A stretch of 64,000 bases of DNA from positions 248,001 to 312,000 of the forward strand of contig NZ_VIGC02000001.1 of NCBI RefSeq assembly GCF_006569185.2, read 5' to 3'. Below the pieces are notes generated by a model. It was not told the origin of the DNA and searched no databases. It was given only the letters and a program-made list of their open reading frames with translations. Origin of the DNA: Litorilinea aerophila. GTDB taxonomy: Bacteria > Chloroflexota > Anaerolineae > Caldilineales > Caldilineaceae. Each line of letters opens with the position of its first letter. The first letter of the stretch is position 1. Below, piece by piece: positions 9,575 to 18,079 of this stretch. The translations under genes and the position numbers were made by a program.

Positions 9575-9608
9575 CAGTTGAGCGGGATGGGTCGATCCCG
9601 CTCAACTG
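9575..9608 (-). terminator. Hairpin downstream of the CBS-protein operon
   Basis: A perfect 14-bp stem (CAGTTGAGCGGGAT with its complement) and 6-nt loop lies about 85 bp past the stop of the last gene of the leftward ABC operon. A weak T-rich stretch follows on the minus strand. Apart from this hairpin I see nothing in the gap 9223-9691 except possible extra N-terminal coding of the methyltransferase gene. Confidence 0.55.
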
Positions 9609-9691
9609 GGGTAAGTATAGCGGTAGAAGGGGAGAATGTAAACTGGGGATGGACGGGGCGTGAGCCCCTGGCCGGCCTGCCTATCCCCCGC

Positions 9692-10348
9692 TCATACCTC
9701 GGTGCGGATGTCCACGATCTCATGCTCCGGGATGGCACGGAAGGCGGTTTCCACTTCCTGGGGTGTGACATGGGGAATTTTGAGCACCGCGTCATAAAAG
9801 CCGGGACGACGGCGGCTGGGAAAGGTGCCAATGCCCATCACCCCCCAGCGGTGCTCGGCCAGGACGTTCATCAGCTTGATGAACTGGCCCGGCTGGTCGG
9901 GGAAGCGCACGGTGACCCGCACCCCCTCGTGGGGCAGCCCCAGCATCTCCTGGAAACTGCGGAGGATGTCCATCTGGGTGGCGATGCCCACCACCACGTC
10001 GTCCTCCAGCACAGGCAGACAGCCGATCTTGTGCTCGCTCATGATGGCCGCGGCCCGCTCCACGCTGACGTCGGGCGTCACCGTGTACACCTGTGGCGCT
10101 TTGAGCATCACCTGGCGCACCTTGAGGTCGCTCAGGTAGCGGCTGATCTCCCAGATGTTCAGGCTGCCGATGGCGTCGGTTTTCAGTGCCAGGCGCTGCC
10201 GGGTGATCAGGCCCAAAAAGCGCTTCCCATCGCCCACCACAGGCAAATGCCGAATCTGGTTCTCGGCCATGATGCGCTGGGCCTCCGCCGCCGAGGTGGT
10301 GGGCGACACCATCACCGGGTGCCGGGTCATACAGTCTTTCACAAGCAT
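9692..10348 (-). CDS. CBS-pair and ACT-like domain protein (AcuB family)
   Basis: 218 residues: two CBS motifs (MLVKDCMTRHPVMVSPTTS to about 60, and VRQVMLKAPQVYTVTPDVS to about 135) followed by an ACT-like region (GVRVTVRFPDQPGQFIKLMNVLAE). This is the AcuB layout; such proteins bind adenosyl nucleotides and regulate partners, but the target here is unknown. The ATG at 10348 comes two bases after the stop of the ABC ATPase gene, so it is cotranscribed and may regulate the importer or its associated synthetase. Confidence 0.9.
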   Translation of the reverse strand: MLVKDCMTRHPVMVSPTTSAAEAQRIMAENQIRHLPVVGDGKRFLGLITRQRLALKTDAIGSLNIWEISRYLSDLKVRQVMLKAPQVYTVTPDVSVERAAAIMSEHKIGCLPVLEDDVVVGIATQMDILRSFQEMLGLPHEGVRVTVRFPDQPGQFIKLMNVLAEHRWGVMGIGTFPSRRRPGFYDAVLKIPHVTPQEVETAFRAIPEHEIVDIRTEV

Positions 10349-10350
10349 GG

Positions 10351-12519
10351 CTATTGTCCTTCGGTGGCCAGGGCCGGCCTGTCTGTTGCCGCCGGCTCGA
10401 TGACAGGTTCAAACGTGCTCAGGGTCTCCAGCGGAATGTGGCAGAAGATCCGGTGGCCGTCCTCGGTTTCCCGCCACGGCGGAATCTCCGTCTCGCAGAT
10501 TTTCCCGCCATCCGGCAGGAGGTGGCGGCGGGGACAACGGGTGTGGAAGCGGCAGCCGGAAGGCGGGTTCATGGCGCTGGGCACCGACCCTTCCAGGCGG
10601 ATGTGCTTCTGCTTGGCCTTGGGATCCGGAATGGGCACCGCCGAGAGCAACGCTTCCGTGTAGGGATGGTAGGGCGGCGCGTAGATGGCCTCGGCCGGGC
10701 CGATCTCCATCACCTGGCCCAGGTACATCACCGCCACGTAATCCGAGAAGAAGCGGACCACGCTCAGGTCGTGGGCGATGAAGATGAGGGTGGTGCCATA
10801 CTCCTGCTGGACGTTGAGGAGCAGGTTGAGAATGGCCGCCTGGACTGAAACGTCCAGCGCGCTCACCGGCTCGTCGCACAGGACCAGGTCCGGCCGGCTG
10901 GCCAGGGCCCGGGCGATGCCCACCCGCTGCTTCTCCCCGCCGCTGAGCTGCCGGGGCAGGCGGTCGTAGTAGGATTCGTCCAGGCGCATGGCTTTCAGCA
11001 GCCGGATCACCTCCTCCCGGATCTGCTCCTTGGGCACCGTCTTGAAACGCTGCATGGGCCGGGCGATCTGCTGGCCCACAGTATAGGCCGGGTTCATGGT
11101 GGAGTCGGGGTTTTGGAAGACCATCTGGAGCTCTTTGATCAGGGCCTCATCCCGTTTGGACAGATCCTGGGTCAGGTCGAAGCCCAGGAACTCCGCCCGG
11201 CCCGAGGTGGCCTCCTCCAGGCCGATGAGGGTCTTCACCAGGGTGCTCTTGCCACAGCCGGACTCGCCCACGATGCCCAGGGTGCTGCCTCGCCGCACGT
11301 TGAAGGTGGCGTCTTCCACGGCTTTCACATACTTTTTCTCGCCAAAACCCAAGATCTCCTTCAAGGACTGGCCTTGAACGGGGTAATATTTTTTCAAATT
11401 TTCCACTTCCAGGATGGGCTCGCCGGGTTCGCCATTGGATCGGAGGGCGGGCAGCTCCATCTCTTCGGGGGGTGTCCAGGTGCTGGGGTCGATCTCTTCG
11501 GCAAAATGGCAGCGGACCCAGGTGCCACCGGGCAGCTCCCGCAGCAAGGGCCGCTCTTCCCAACAGCGCTCCCGGACGTAGTCGCAGCGGGGGGCGAAGA
11601 CACACCCCGCCGGCCGATTGTTGGGCGCGGGCACCCGACCCGGAATGGGGTAGAGGACGCTGCTGGCCTTGGTGGTGCCCAGCTTGGGTACACAGCGGAG
11701 CAGCCCCTGGGTGTAGGGATGTTGGGGATCCTCGAAGAGATCTTCCACCGTGGCCCGCTCCACCATCTCGCCGGCGTACATGACGCCCACCCGGTCACAG
11801 ACCCGGGCCACCACGCCCAAATTGTGGGTGATGTACATGATGGCCGTGTCGAATTCCCGGCGCAATTCGGCGATCAGGTCCAGCACAGCCGCCTCCACCG
11901 TCACGTCCAGCGCGGTGGTGGGCTCGTCCATGATCAGCAGGGCCGGGTTGTTGAGCAAGGCCATGCCGATGACCACCCGCTGCTGCTGGCCGCCGGAAAT
12001 CTGGTGGGGGTAGCGGCGCATCACGTTTTCCGGGTCGGGCATATAGACCCGCTTCAACATCTGGATGCAGCGCTCCTCGGCCTCCTCTTTGCCCATGTTC
12101 CGGTGGACGGTCAGCACTTCCGTCATCTGGTCGCCGATGCGCATGGACGGGTTCAGGGCCTGCATGGGATCCTGGTAGACCATGGCGATCTGGTCGCCCC
12201 GGAGGCGACGCAGCTCTTCGCCGCTCTTGCCCACCAGGTCCTGGCCCATGAACTTGATGCTGCCCCGCTTGACGTAGCCGTTGGCGCCCAGGAAGTTGAC
12301 GATGGACCAGGCCACGGTGCTCTTGCCACAGCCGGACTCGCCGACAATGCCGTAGGACTCGCCCCGGTAAATTTCAAAGGAAACGTTTTGCACCGCTTCC
12401 ACCTCGCCGCGGCGCACTTTGTAGGCCACGGCCAGATCTTCCACTTTCAGGACGGGCGCCGATGTGCCCCCACGTGCTTTGGAATCTCTTTTCTCGCGCC
12501 TGACGAGTTCATTTGCCAT
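10351..12519 (-). CDS. Peptide-type ABC transporter ATPase, DppD-DppF fusion
   Basis: 722 residues holding two complete ATPase domains of the oligopeptide/nickel family. The first (about 25-345) has GESGCGKSTVAW, signature SGGQQQRVVIG and Walker B LLIMDEPTTALD; the second (about 365-700) has GESGCGKSTLVK, LSGGEKQRVGIA and LVLCDEPVSALD. Each is followed by the family-specific C-terminal extension with clustered Cys (CVFAPRCDYVRERC; CRFHTRCPRR), which may bind an Fe-S cluster. The two subunits are normally separate genes. It energises the importer encoded with the permeases at 12541 and 16570 and the binding protein at 18080. Confidence 0.95.
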   Translation of the reverse strand: MANELVRREKRDSKARGGTSAPVLKVEDLAVAYKVRRGEVEAVQNVSFEIYRGESYGIVGESGCGKSTVAWSIVNFLGANGYVKRGSIKFMGQDLVGKSGEELRRLRGDQIAMVYQDPMQALNPSMRIGDQMTEVLTVHRNMGKEEAEERCIQMLKRVYMPDPENVMRRYPHQISGGQQQRVVIGMALLNNPALLIMDEPTTALDVTVEAAVLDLIAELRREFDTAIMYITHNLGVVARVCDRVGVMYAGEMVERATVEDLFEDPQHPYTQGLLRCVPKLGTTKASSVLYPIPGRVPAPNNRPAGCVFAPRCDYVRERCWEERPLLRELPGGTWVRCHFAEEIDPSTWTPPEEMELPALRSNGEPGEPILEVENLKKYYPVQGQSLKEILGFGEKKYVKAVEDATFNVRRGSTLGIVGESGCGKSTLVKTLIGLEEATSGRAEFLGFDLTQDLSKRDEALIKELQMVFQNPDSTMNPAYTVGQQIARPMQRFKTVPKEQIREEVIRLLKAMRLDESYYDRLPRQLSGGEKQRVGIARALASRPDLVLCDEPVSALDVSVQAAILNLLLNVQQEYGTTLIFIAHDLSVVRFFSDYVAVMYLGQVMEIGPAEAIYAPPYHPYTEALLSAVPIPDPKAKQKHIRLEGSVPSAMNPPSGCRFHTRCPRRHLLPDGGKICETEIPPWRETEDGHRIFCHIPLETLSTFEPVIEPAATDRPALATEGQ

Positions 12520-12540
12520 CTCTTCTCCTTCGTTTTGATG

Positions 12541-13467
12541 CTATTTTTGATAGCGGCTCAACTCTTCCCGCAGGCCGTCGGCAAACAGGTTGAGGCCGAT
12601 CACCAGGCTGGCGATGGCCACCGACGGCCAGATCACCCCCCACTGGTTTACAAAGATGTTGCGCCGGGCTTCGTTGACCATGTTCCCCCAGTCCGGGTCG
12701 GGCGGTGGGAGGCCGATCCCCAGGAAGCCCAGGGTCCCGATGGCGAAGATGGCATAGCCCACCCGCAACATGGCATCCACCAGCAGGGGCCCCCGCGCGT
12801 TGGGCAGGATCTCCCGGAACATGATGTACCAGGGACTTTCACCCCGGGTTTCGGCAGCGCGAATGTAGTCCCGGGTCTTGATGTCCAGGGTCAGGCTGCG
12901 CACCAGGCGGGCCACGCCCGGCGCGCCGGTGACGGTGATGGCCAGGATGACCACCAGGTCGCCCTGGCCCAGGGCGGCGATGGCCACCAGGTAGAGGACG
13001 ATGCGGGGGAAGGCGATCAGGGCGTCCAACACCTGCATGATGCCCTGATCCCACCAGCCTCCCCGGTAGCCCGCGTTCAGGCCCAGGATGGAGCCCACCA
13101 CCAGCGAACCCAACACGCCCCAGATGGCGACCCCACCCGGCAGGACCAGGTCGGTGTCACCCGGCAGACGGGTCTTCAGCAGAATGACCTGGGTCCCCTG
13201 CATGAGGCGGGAGAGGATGTCCCGCCCCAGGTGGTCCGTGCCCAGCCAGTTCACCGAATTGGGCGGCAGGTTCTGCTGGAATTCGGTGGCGTTGGGCGGG
13301 TAGGGGGTCCAAAACAGGGAGACCACCCCAACCAGCAGCCAGAACATCACGATGGACAGGCCAACGGTGGCTACCCGGGATTCGAAGACGATGGACAGGT
13401 TGTCCCAAAGACGCCGCAGGCGGGATGGACGGGCCATCCTGCCGGCGGCCGGTTGTGCAACGGCCAT
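12541..13467 (-). CDS. Peptide-type ABC transporter permease, DppC/OppC-like
   Basis: 308 residues. One N-terminal membrane segment (VGLSIVMFWLLVGVVSLFW), a periplasmic loop with NWLGTDHLGRDILSRLMQGTQ, the family marker of DppC-like subunits, and about five further segments. The EAA coupling loop is AAETRGESPWYIMFREILPNARGP. It begins just before the fused ATPase gene (about 20-bp gap) and lies downstream of the asparagine synthetase gene. Confidence 0.94.
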   Translation of the reverse strand: MAVAQPAAGRMARPSRLRRLWDNLSIVFESRVATVGLSIVMFWLLVGVVSLFWTPYPPNATEFQQNLPPNSVNWLGTDHLGRDILSRLMQGTQVILLKTRLPGDTDLVLPGGVAIWGVLGSLVVGSILGLNAGYRGGWWDQGIMQVLDALIAFPRIVLYLVAIAALGQGDLVVILAITVTGAPGVARLVRSLTLDIKTRDYIRAAETRGESPWYIMFREILPNARGPLLVDAMLRVGYAIFAIGTLGFLGIGLPPPDPDWGNMVNEARRNIFVNQWGVIWPSVAIASLVIGLNLFADGLREELSRYQK

Positions 13468-13513
13468 GGGCTTACACTCCAGATGACTTCAACATGCCAG
13501 CCGCCGTACCTCC

Positions 13514-15043
13514 TTATCCGGCCAGCCGGTCCGCCGTCCAGTGGGCGACGGTCCGCATAACCGGCTCAGGTCGAGGGAAGGCCTCGGCCAGCAACTTGTG
13601 ATAGAGACACTCTTCCGCGGAGCGCAGGGGCAGGTCGGCGTGGGCGGCTCGATAGGCGGGCACGTCCAGCCCCGCCAGCAGGGGCTGCAGCAGGTCGGCG
13701 AGCAGATCCACCGTGCCGCTGCCCTCGTCGAACTGCTCCTTGTCCCGCCAGACGATGTCGTCCGGCAGCAGGTCCTGGCAGGCCAGGCGCAAAATCCACT
13801 TCTCCACCTGGCGGCCATCCGCCAGCGTCTTCAGCTTGAGCTGGGGCGGAATGGTCTGGGCCAGCGCGATCAGGTCCGTGTCCAGGAAGGGTACCCGGCC
13901 TTCGATGCCGTGACACATGGTCATGCGGTCTACCCGCTGCAGGTTGATGTTGTGCAGGGAAGAGACGGAGCGGCGCAGTTCTTCCTGCAACAGGTCTGGA
14001 TCCTGGATCTCTTTGTAGTAGCGATAGCCGGCGAAGAGTTCATCTGCCCCTTCCCCAGTCAGGATCACCTTGACATAGTCGGAGGCCAGGCGGGCACAGA
14101 AGTAGCAGGGGATGGCGCTCCGCACCAGGTCCTGGTCGAAAGATTCCAGGTGGTAGAGGATGGCGGGCAGGTGCGCCAGCACTTCCTCCCCGGTGTAGAG
14201 GTATTCGTGGTGGATGGAGCCGATATGGCGAGCCACCCGCCGGGCCGCCTCGATATCCGGGGAACCCTCGATGCCCACGGAGAAGGTGTGAAGTTCCTCC
14301 ACCTGCTGCCGGGCCAGGGCGGCGATGATGCTGCTGTCCAACCCGCCGGAAAGGAACGCGCCCACGGGGACGTCGCTCATGAGGCGCTTGGTCACCGCCC
14401 GCTCCAGGGCCGCGCGCAGCCGCCCTGCGTGCTCCTCTGGAGAGAGGTCCTCCAGGGGAGAGGGTTCCGGGATCTGATAATATTCGCCCCATCCAGTCTC
14501 GGAGTCGTAGTAGGTGCCCGGCGGCACTTCCGCCACTTCGTCCACCCAGTTGGCCAGGGACTTCACCTCCGAAGCGAAGCAGAGGATCTCCCGGCCCGCC
14601 CCTGGCTGATGGATGCCCCAGTACAGGGGCTTGATGCCGATGGGATCCCGGGCCAGGAAGAGGGACCGGTCATCCATGGCCACGAAGGCGAACATTCCGT
14701 CCAGTGCCCGCACCGCGTCAGACCGTTCGTCTTCCCACAGGTGGACGATGGCCTCGCTGTCGCTGCGGCTGCGGAAGCGATGCCGGTTGGACAGGGCCGT
14801 CCGCAGGGCAGGAAAGTTGTAGATCTCGCCGTTGGCCACCAGGACCCGGGATCGATCTTCGTTGTAAATGGGCTGATCCCCACCGGCGGGGTCCATAATG
14901 GCCAGCCGACAGTGGGCCAGGGCGCCCTGGCTCGACTCCAGGGCGATTCCCTGGCCATCCGGCCCCCGGTGGGCGATCTTGCTCAACATGGCCTGGAGGA
15001 GCGTTTCGTCCACGTCTCCCCACATGCCTGCAATGCCACACAT
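13514..15043 (-). CDS. asnB: Asparagine synthase (glutamine-hydrolysing) family protein
   Basis: 509 residues. N-terminal Ntn glutaminase domain with the nucleophile Cys2 (MCGIAGMWGD) and RGPDGQG, then an ATP-pyrophosphatase synthetase domain with the PP-loop SGGLDSSIIAALA and LTGEGADELFAGY. It makes an amide from an acid using Gln and ATP. E. coli AsnB is 554 residues, so this is a shorter form, as in the Bacillus AsnB/AsnO branch and in some secondary-metabolite amidotransferases. It sits inside a peptide-importer operon, between a methyltransferase gene and a permease gene. Housekeeping asparagine synthesis is the conservative reading; a role in modifying the imported compound is speculative. 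Confidence 0.92.
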   Translation of the reverse strand: MCGIAGMWGDVDETLLQAMLSKIAHRGPDGQGIALESSQGALAHCRLAIMDPAGGDQPIYNEDRSRVLVANGEIYNFPALRTALSNRHRFRSRSDSEAIVHLWEDERSDAVRALDGMFAFVAMDDRSLFLARDPIGIKPLYWGIHQPGAGREILCFASEVKSLANWVDEVAEVPPGTYYDSETGWGEYYQIPEPSPLEDLSPEEHAGRLRAALERAVTKRLMSDVPVGAFLSGGLDSSIIAALARQQVEELHTFSVGIEGSPDIEAARRVARHIGSIHHEYLYTGEEVLAHLPAILYHLESFDQDLVRSAIPCYFCARLASDYVKVILTGEGADELFAGYRYYKEIQDPDLLQEELRRSVSSLHNINLQRVDRMTMCHGIEGRVPFLDTDLIALAQTIPPQLKLKTLADGRQVEKWILRLACQDLLPDDIVWRDKEQFDEGSGTVDLLADLLQPLLAGLDVPAYRAAHADLPLRSAEECLYHKLLAEAFPRPEPVMRTVAHWTADRLAG

Positions 15044-15098
15044 AAAAAATCGCGCTCCCTGACTGTTTGAGTCATGCCGACAGTCTATACTACCTTGA

Positions 15099-16361
15099 TC
15101 AGGTCAACCTCAGAATGGCCACCAACCCGTGACCGCAGCCCATGCCCTTCTGCAGGCCGAATTCCAGGCTGCGCAGGGCGAAGCCCAACTGGGGCTCGAT
15201 GATATTGGCCCGGGGATCGCTGTGCCAGAGCCCTTCCGCGCTGCTGATGACCCGGTCCATGGTCACCAGGGCCAGCTGGAGCGGGGCCGAGAATTCATCC
15301 CAGCCTTCCAGCTCGCCCAGGGAGAGGCGGGTCTGGAGGCGCTGCTGGCAGAAGCGCACCAGGGCATTCCAGCTCCTGGCCAGCTCGTTGAGGAAAGCGT
15401 CCACCGCCGGCTCAGGATGGGTCGGCCAGCTTCCGTCCGGGATGATCAGCTCCTCCAGATCGGTGCGCATGCAGTCCTCGTGGAGCCGGTTGACGGCCCG
15501 GCGCAGGGGTTTCAGGCGGGGGTTGTACTGGCGGGTGTCCACATGGCGCCCCACCAGGATGGAGCGATCGAAGAGCCCCACCACCTGAAGCCCACGCCCC
15601 GTCCGGCGGGTCACCTCCTCGCCCAACGCCCGCACCTCCTGGCCGTTCCAGTAGCGCATGGGGAAATGCTCCACCACCGCGCCCTCATCGCCATCGGCCT
15701 GGGGATCCGCCAGGTAGTTCATGGTGTAATTCTGGAACTTTTCTGCGTCGCTGCGGGCAGCCCAATAGCAGGGCCACTCCACAGAATTGCGGCCCAACAG
15801 GTCCATGACCACCAGGCTGCCGGGCCGCCCGTGGCGGGCGATCTCCGCCAGCAGCCGCTGCAGATGGGGGCGATCCAGGTGGGACAGGGAGGCGTAAGAG
15901 GAAAAGTACAGGTCATACGGCTCCTCTCCCACCTGCTCGATGGGCAGCCCTTCCCGCAGGTCTGCCTGGCGAAAGTGGACGTGGGGCACATCCGCGTAGA
16001 GCTCGCTCCCCTTTTCTACCATGGCCGGGTTGATGTCCAGCCCCAGGTAGCACTCGATATCCTGCTCTTCCAGAACCCGGTGGTGGGCCAGGCTCAGATC
16101 CTGCTCGTTCTGGCTGATGCGGGTCAACAGGTCGTAGCCCTGACCCGCGCCACAGCCCAGATCCACAATGCGGATGCGGCGGCCCTGGCTGCGGCGCTGT
16201 TGCACCAGCTCCGCCAGGTGGGGCCGCAACATCTTGCGCGTCAACTGATCTTCCCAATATAGACGGACGTTGTCGTACTTGCCGAATAAATTGCCGACGT
16301 AGCGATTGTAGTCTCCCCGCTGCACGGCATGTTGATAGCAGAGACCCGATTCGGCCAACAT
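15099..16361 (-). CDS. Class I SAM-dependent methyltransferase domain protein
   Basis: About 420 residues. The SAM-binding motif IRIVDLGCGAGQGYDLL lies near residue 65, with ECYLGLDINPAMVEKG and YFSSYASLSHLD as later Rossmann motifs. The C-terminal about 170 residues (from DTRQYNPRLKPL) match nothing I recognise. I took ATG at 16361; AAGGGAG stands 12 bases upstream, and a GTG seven codons earlier is possible. The frame runs on to 16490 only through a repeat element. It lies 55 bp upstream of asnB and downstream of the DppB-like permease on the same strand. Substrate unknown. Confidence 0.82.
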   Translation of the reverse strand: MLAESGLCYQHAVQRGDYNRYVGNLFGKYDNVRLYWEDQLTRKMLRPHLAELVQQRRSQGRRIRIVDLGCGAGQGYDLLTRISQNEQDLSLAHHRVLEEQDIECYLGLDINPAMVEKGSELYADVPHVHFRQADLREGLPIEQVGEEPYDLYFSSYASLSHLDRPHLQRLLAEIARHGRPGSLVVMDLLGRNSVEWPCYWAARSDAEKFQNYTMNYLADPQADGDEGAVVEHFPMRYWNGQEVRALGEEVTRRTGRGLQVVGLFDRSILVGRHVDTRQYNPRLKPLRRAVNRLHEDCMRTDLEELIIPDGSWPTHPEPAVDAFLNELARSWNALVRFCQQRLQTRLSLGELEGWDEFSAPLQLALVTMDRVISSAEGLWHSDPRANIIEPQLGFALRSLEFGLQKGMGCGHGLVAILRLT

Positions 16362-16473
16362 CGTTTGCAATTTCTCCCTTTGTCTTATCTCCACCCATTG
16401 CCTCGCTGTGACCACCCACCTGGGCCCATCCCGCCACCCGCACCAGCTGGAACCAGTCCCGATAGAAGACCGG

Positions 16474-16572
16474 GTACAGTCTGGCGTCAATATCCCGGCA
16501 GAAATTCCGGGTGCCCTCTGGGCGCACTCCCTCTGGTGGAAACCATCGGCGAACTTCTGCCGGAATTTACTA
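16474..16572 (+). repeat. Intergenic palindromic repeat, copy A (99 bp)
   Basis: First of three related copies (others 31225-31322 and 45994-46080). It starts GTACAGTCTGGCGTC and ends TTTACTA; the two ends carry an imperfect inverted repeat around CCGGCAGAA.TTC. Its end overlaps the TAG stop of the permease gene on the minus strand, which reads TAGTAAAT exactly as at copy C. It lies in the gap between the permease and the methyltransferase gene. Confidence 0.85.
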
Positions 16573-17871
16573 CGAGTAGCGAATGCGAGGGTTCAAGAAG
16601 GTATACGCCAGGTCGCCTATCAGCCGGGTGGCGACGGCGATGGCCACGGTCAACATGGCGGCCGCTTCCACGGCGTTGAAATCGCCAAAGATGGCCGCGT
16701 CGTAGATGTACTTGCCCAGCCCCGGGTACCCGAAGATCACTTCCACCACCACCAGGCCCCCTACCAGCCAGTTGACGTGGAGCATGATGACCGTGATGGG
16801 GGCCATCAACGCGTTGCGCACGGCATGGCGCAGGACCACCCGCCAGTAGGGCAGCCCTTTGATGATGGCCGTCCGGATGTAGGGGGAGTCCATCACCTCC
16901 ACCATGCTGGCCCGGGTCATGCGGATCACGTAGCCCAGCTCCACGGCCGTGAGGGTGAGCACCGGCAGGATCAGCAACTTGGGATCTTCGAAAACGGCGT
17001 CCGGGCTGAGGAAGATGGCCACCGCGGGCAAGACTTTCAGCCACACGCCGAAGATCAGGATCAGGAAGATGCCGCTGACGAACTCTGGGGTGGCCGTGGC
17101 GCCCAGGCTGACGATGGAGATGACGCGGTCCAGGGGCTTCCCTTCGTTGATGCCGGCCAGGATCCCCAAAAAGAGGGCCAGGGGCATGATCACCACGAAG
17201 GCCACGCCGGCCAACACCAGGGTGTTCCGCACCCGGGGTCCCAGGGTGACGGCCACCGGTCGCCCCGTCTGCAAGGAGATGCCCGGGTCGCCCCGCAGCA
17301 ACCCCTTGCGCAGGGGGATGTAGCGCTGGGGGCCATCCCCTTCCCGGCGCATGCCGGCCTTGGTGAGGATGTAGACCACGGCCCCTTCCCCGCGTACCCA
17401 CTTGACCGCGTTGTTGTTGGTGTCCACGCCCCAGAAGATCTGGCGCCCCTCTTCATCGGTCTGCCAGCGTTCTTCGGGCGCAGGACGCTGGACGCTGGAG
17501 CCATCCGGCTGGCGCACCAGCTCCACCAGCTCGCCCTCCTGCATGCGCCAGCGCAGCAGTTCCCCGTCCACCCGGGCCCACCACTCCTTCTCGCCGCTCT
17601 GGGGGTTGGGCACGGCCACCAGATCATGGCCCACCAGCCGCTCGGCGCGCCAGTCGTTGCCGATCAACCAGTCCAGATAGCGCAGCCAGGCCGGCTGATC
17701 CAGGCCCAACTGCAGGCGGTAGGAGGCCCGCTGCTCCGGCGTGGCGAAGACGCCCAGGATCTTGACGGTGATGTCACCGCTGCCCACTTCCAGGAGCATG
17801 AACAGGACGATCGAAACCAACAACATGGTGACGATGGTCGACAGCACGCTCCGTAAAATGAACCGTGTCAT
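16570..17871 (-). CDS. Peptide-type ABC transporter permease, DppB/OppB-like with large insert
   Basis: 433 residues; DppB-like permeases usually have 305-340. The N-terminal membrane segment (about 10-32) and the C-terminal five-segment core (VRNTLVLAGVAFVVIMPLALFLG onward, with EAA-type loop DSPYIRTAIIKGLPYWRVVL and the final WLVGGLVVVEVIFGYPGLGKYI) are typical. Between about residues 60 and 195 is a hydrophilic insert (NPQSGEKEWWARVDGELLRW, then EERWQTDEEGRQIFWGVD) that should be extracytoplasmic. Second gene of the importer operon after the binding protein. Its stop codon is furnished by the repeat at 16474-16572. Confidence 0.93.
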   Translation of the reverse strand: MTRFILRSVLSTIVTMLLVSIVLFMLLEVGSGDITVKILGVFATPEQRASYRLQLGLDQPAWLRYLDWLIGNDWRAERLVGHDLVAVPNPQSGEKEWWARVDGELLRWRMQEGELVELVRQPDGSSVQRPAPEERWQTDEEGRQIFWGVDTNNNAVKWVRGEGAVVYILTKAGMRREGDGPQRYIPLRKGLLRGDPGISLQTGRPVAVTLGPRVRNTLVLAGVAFVVIMPLALFLGILAGINEGKPLDRVISIVSLGATATPEFVSGIFLILIFGVWLKVLPAVAIFLSPDAVFEDPKLLILPVLTLTAVELGYVIRMTRASMVEVMDSPYIRTAIIKGLPYWRVVLRHAVRNALMAPITVIMLHVNWLVGGLVVVEVIFGYPGLGKYIYDAAIFGDFNAVEAAAMLTVAIAVATRLIGDLAYTFLNPRIRYS

Positions 17872-17986
17872 GTTTACTCCTTCAGCACCCCAACAGTCTC
17901 GTCAACCTGAACCTTCGATCCGGGGTGGTCGGCCAGCATCTCCCCAGGAGACGCAGCCATCCGCTTCCATGGCCATCCATAGAGAA

Positions 17987-18014
17987 GGGGGGACAGGATC
18001 TGCCCTGTCCCCCC
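17987..18014 (-). terminator. Hairpin between binding-protein and permease genes
   Basis: An 11-bp perfect stem (GGGGGGACAGG paired with CCTGTCCCCCC) in the 208-bp gap after the binding-protein stop. On the minus strand it is followed by TTCTC, so it is a partial terminator or an mRNA-stabilising 3' structure, the usual means of making more binding protein than permease. Confidence 0.55.
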
Positions 18015-18079
18015 TGCATGAGCCTGACCAGCTCGGAGCCGACCTCGGATCCAGGGCAAGACAAACGGCTGGCGAGGCC

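Noticed and set aside
11113-13560. 815-codon plus-strand frame opposite the ABC ATPase and permease genes
   Set aside because: Spans several real genes antisense and has no recognisable domain.
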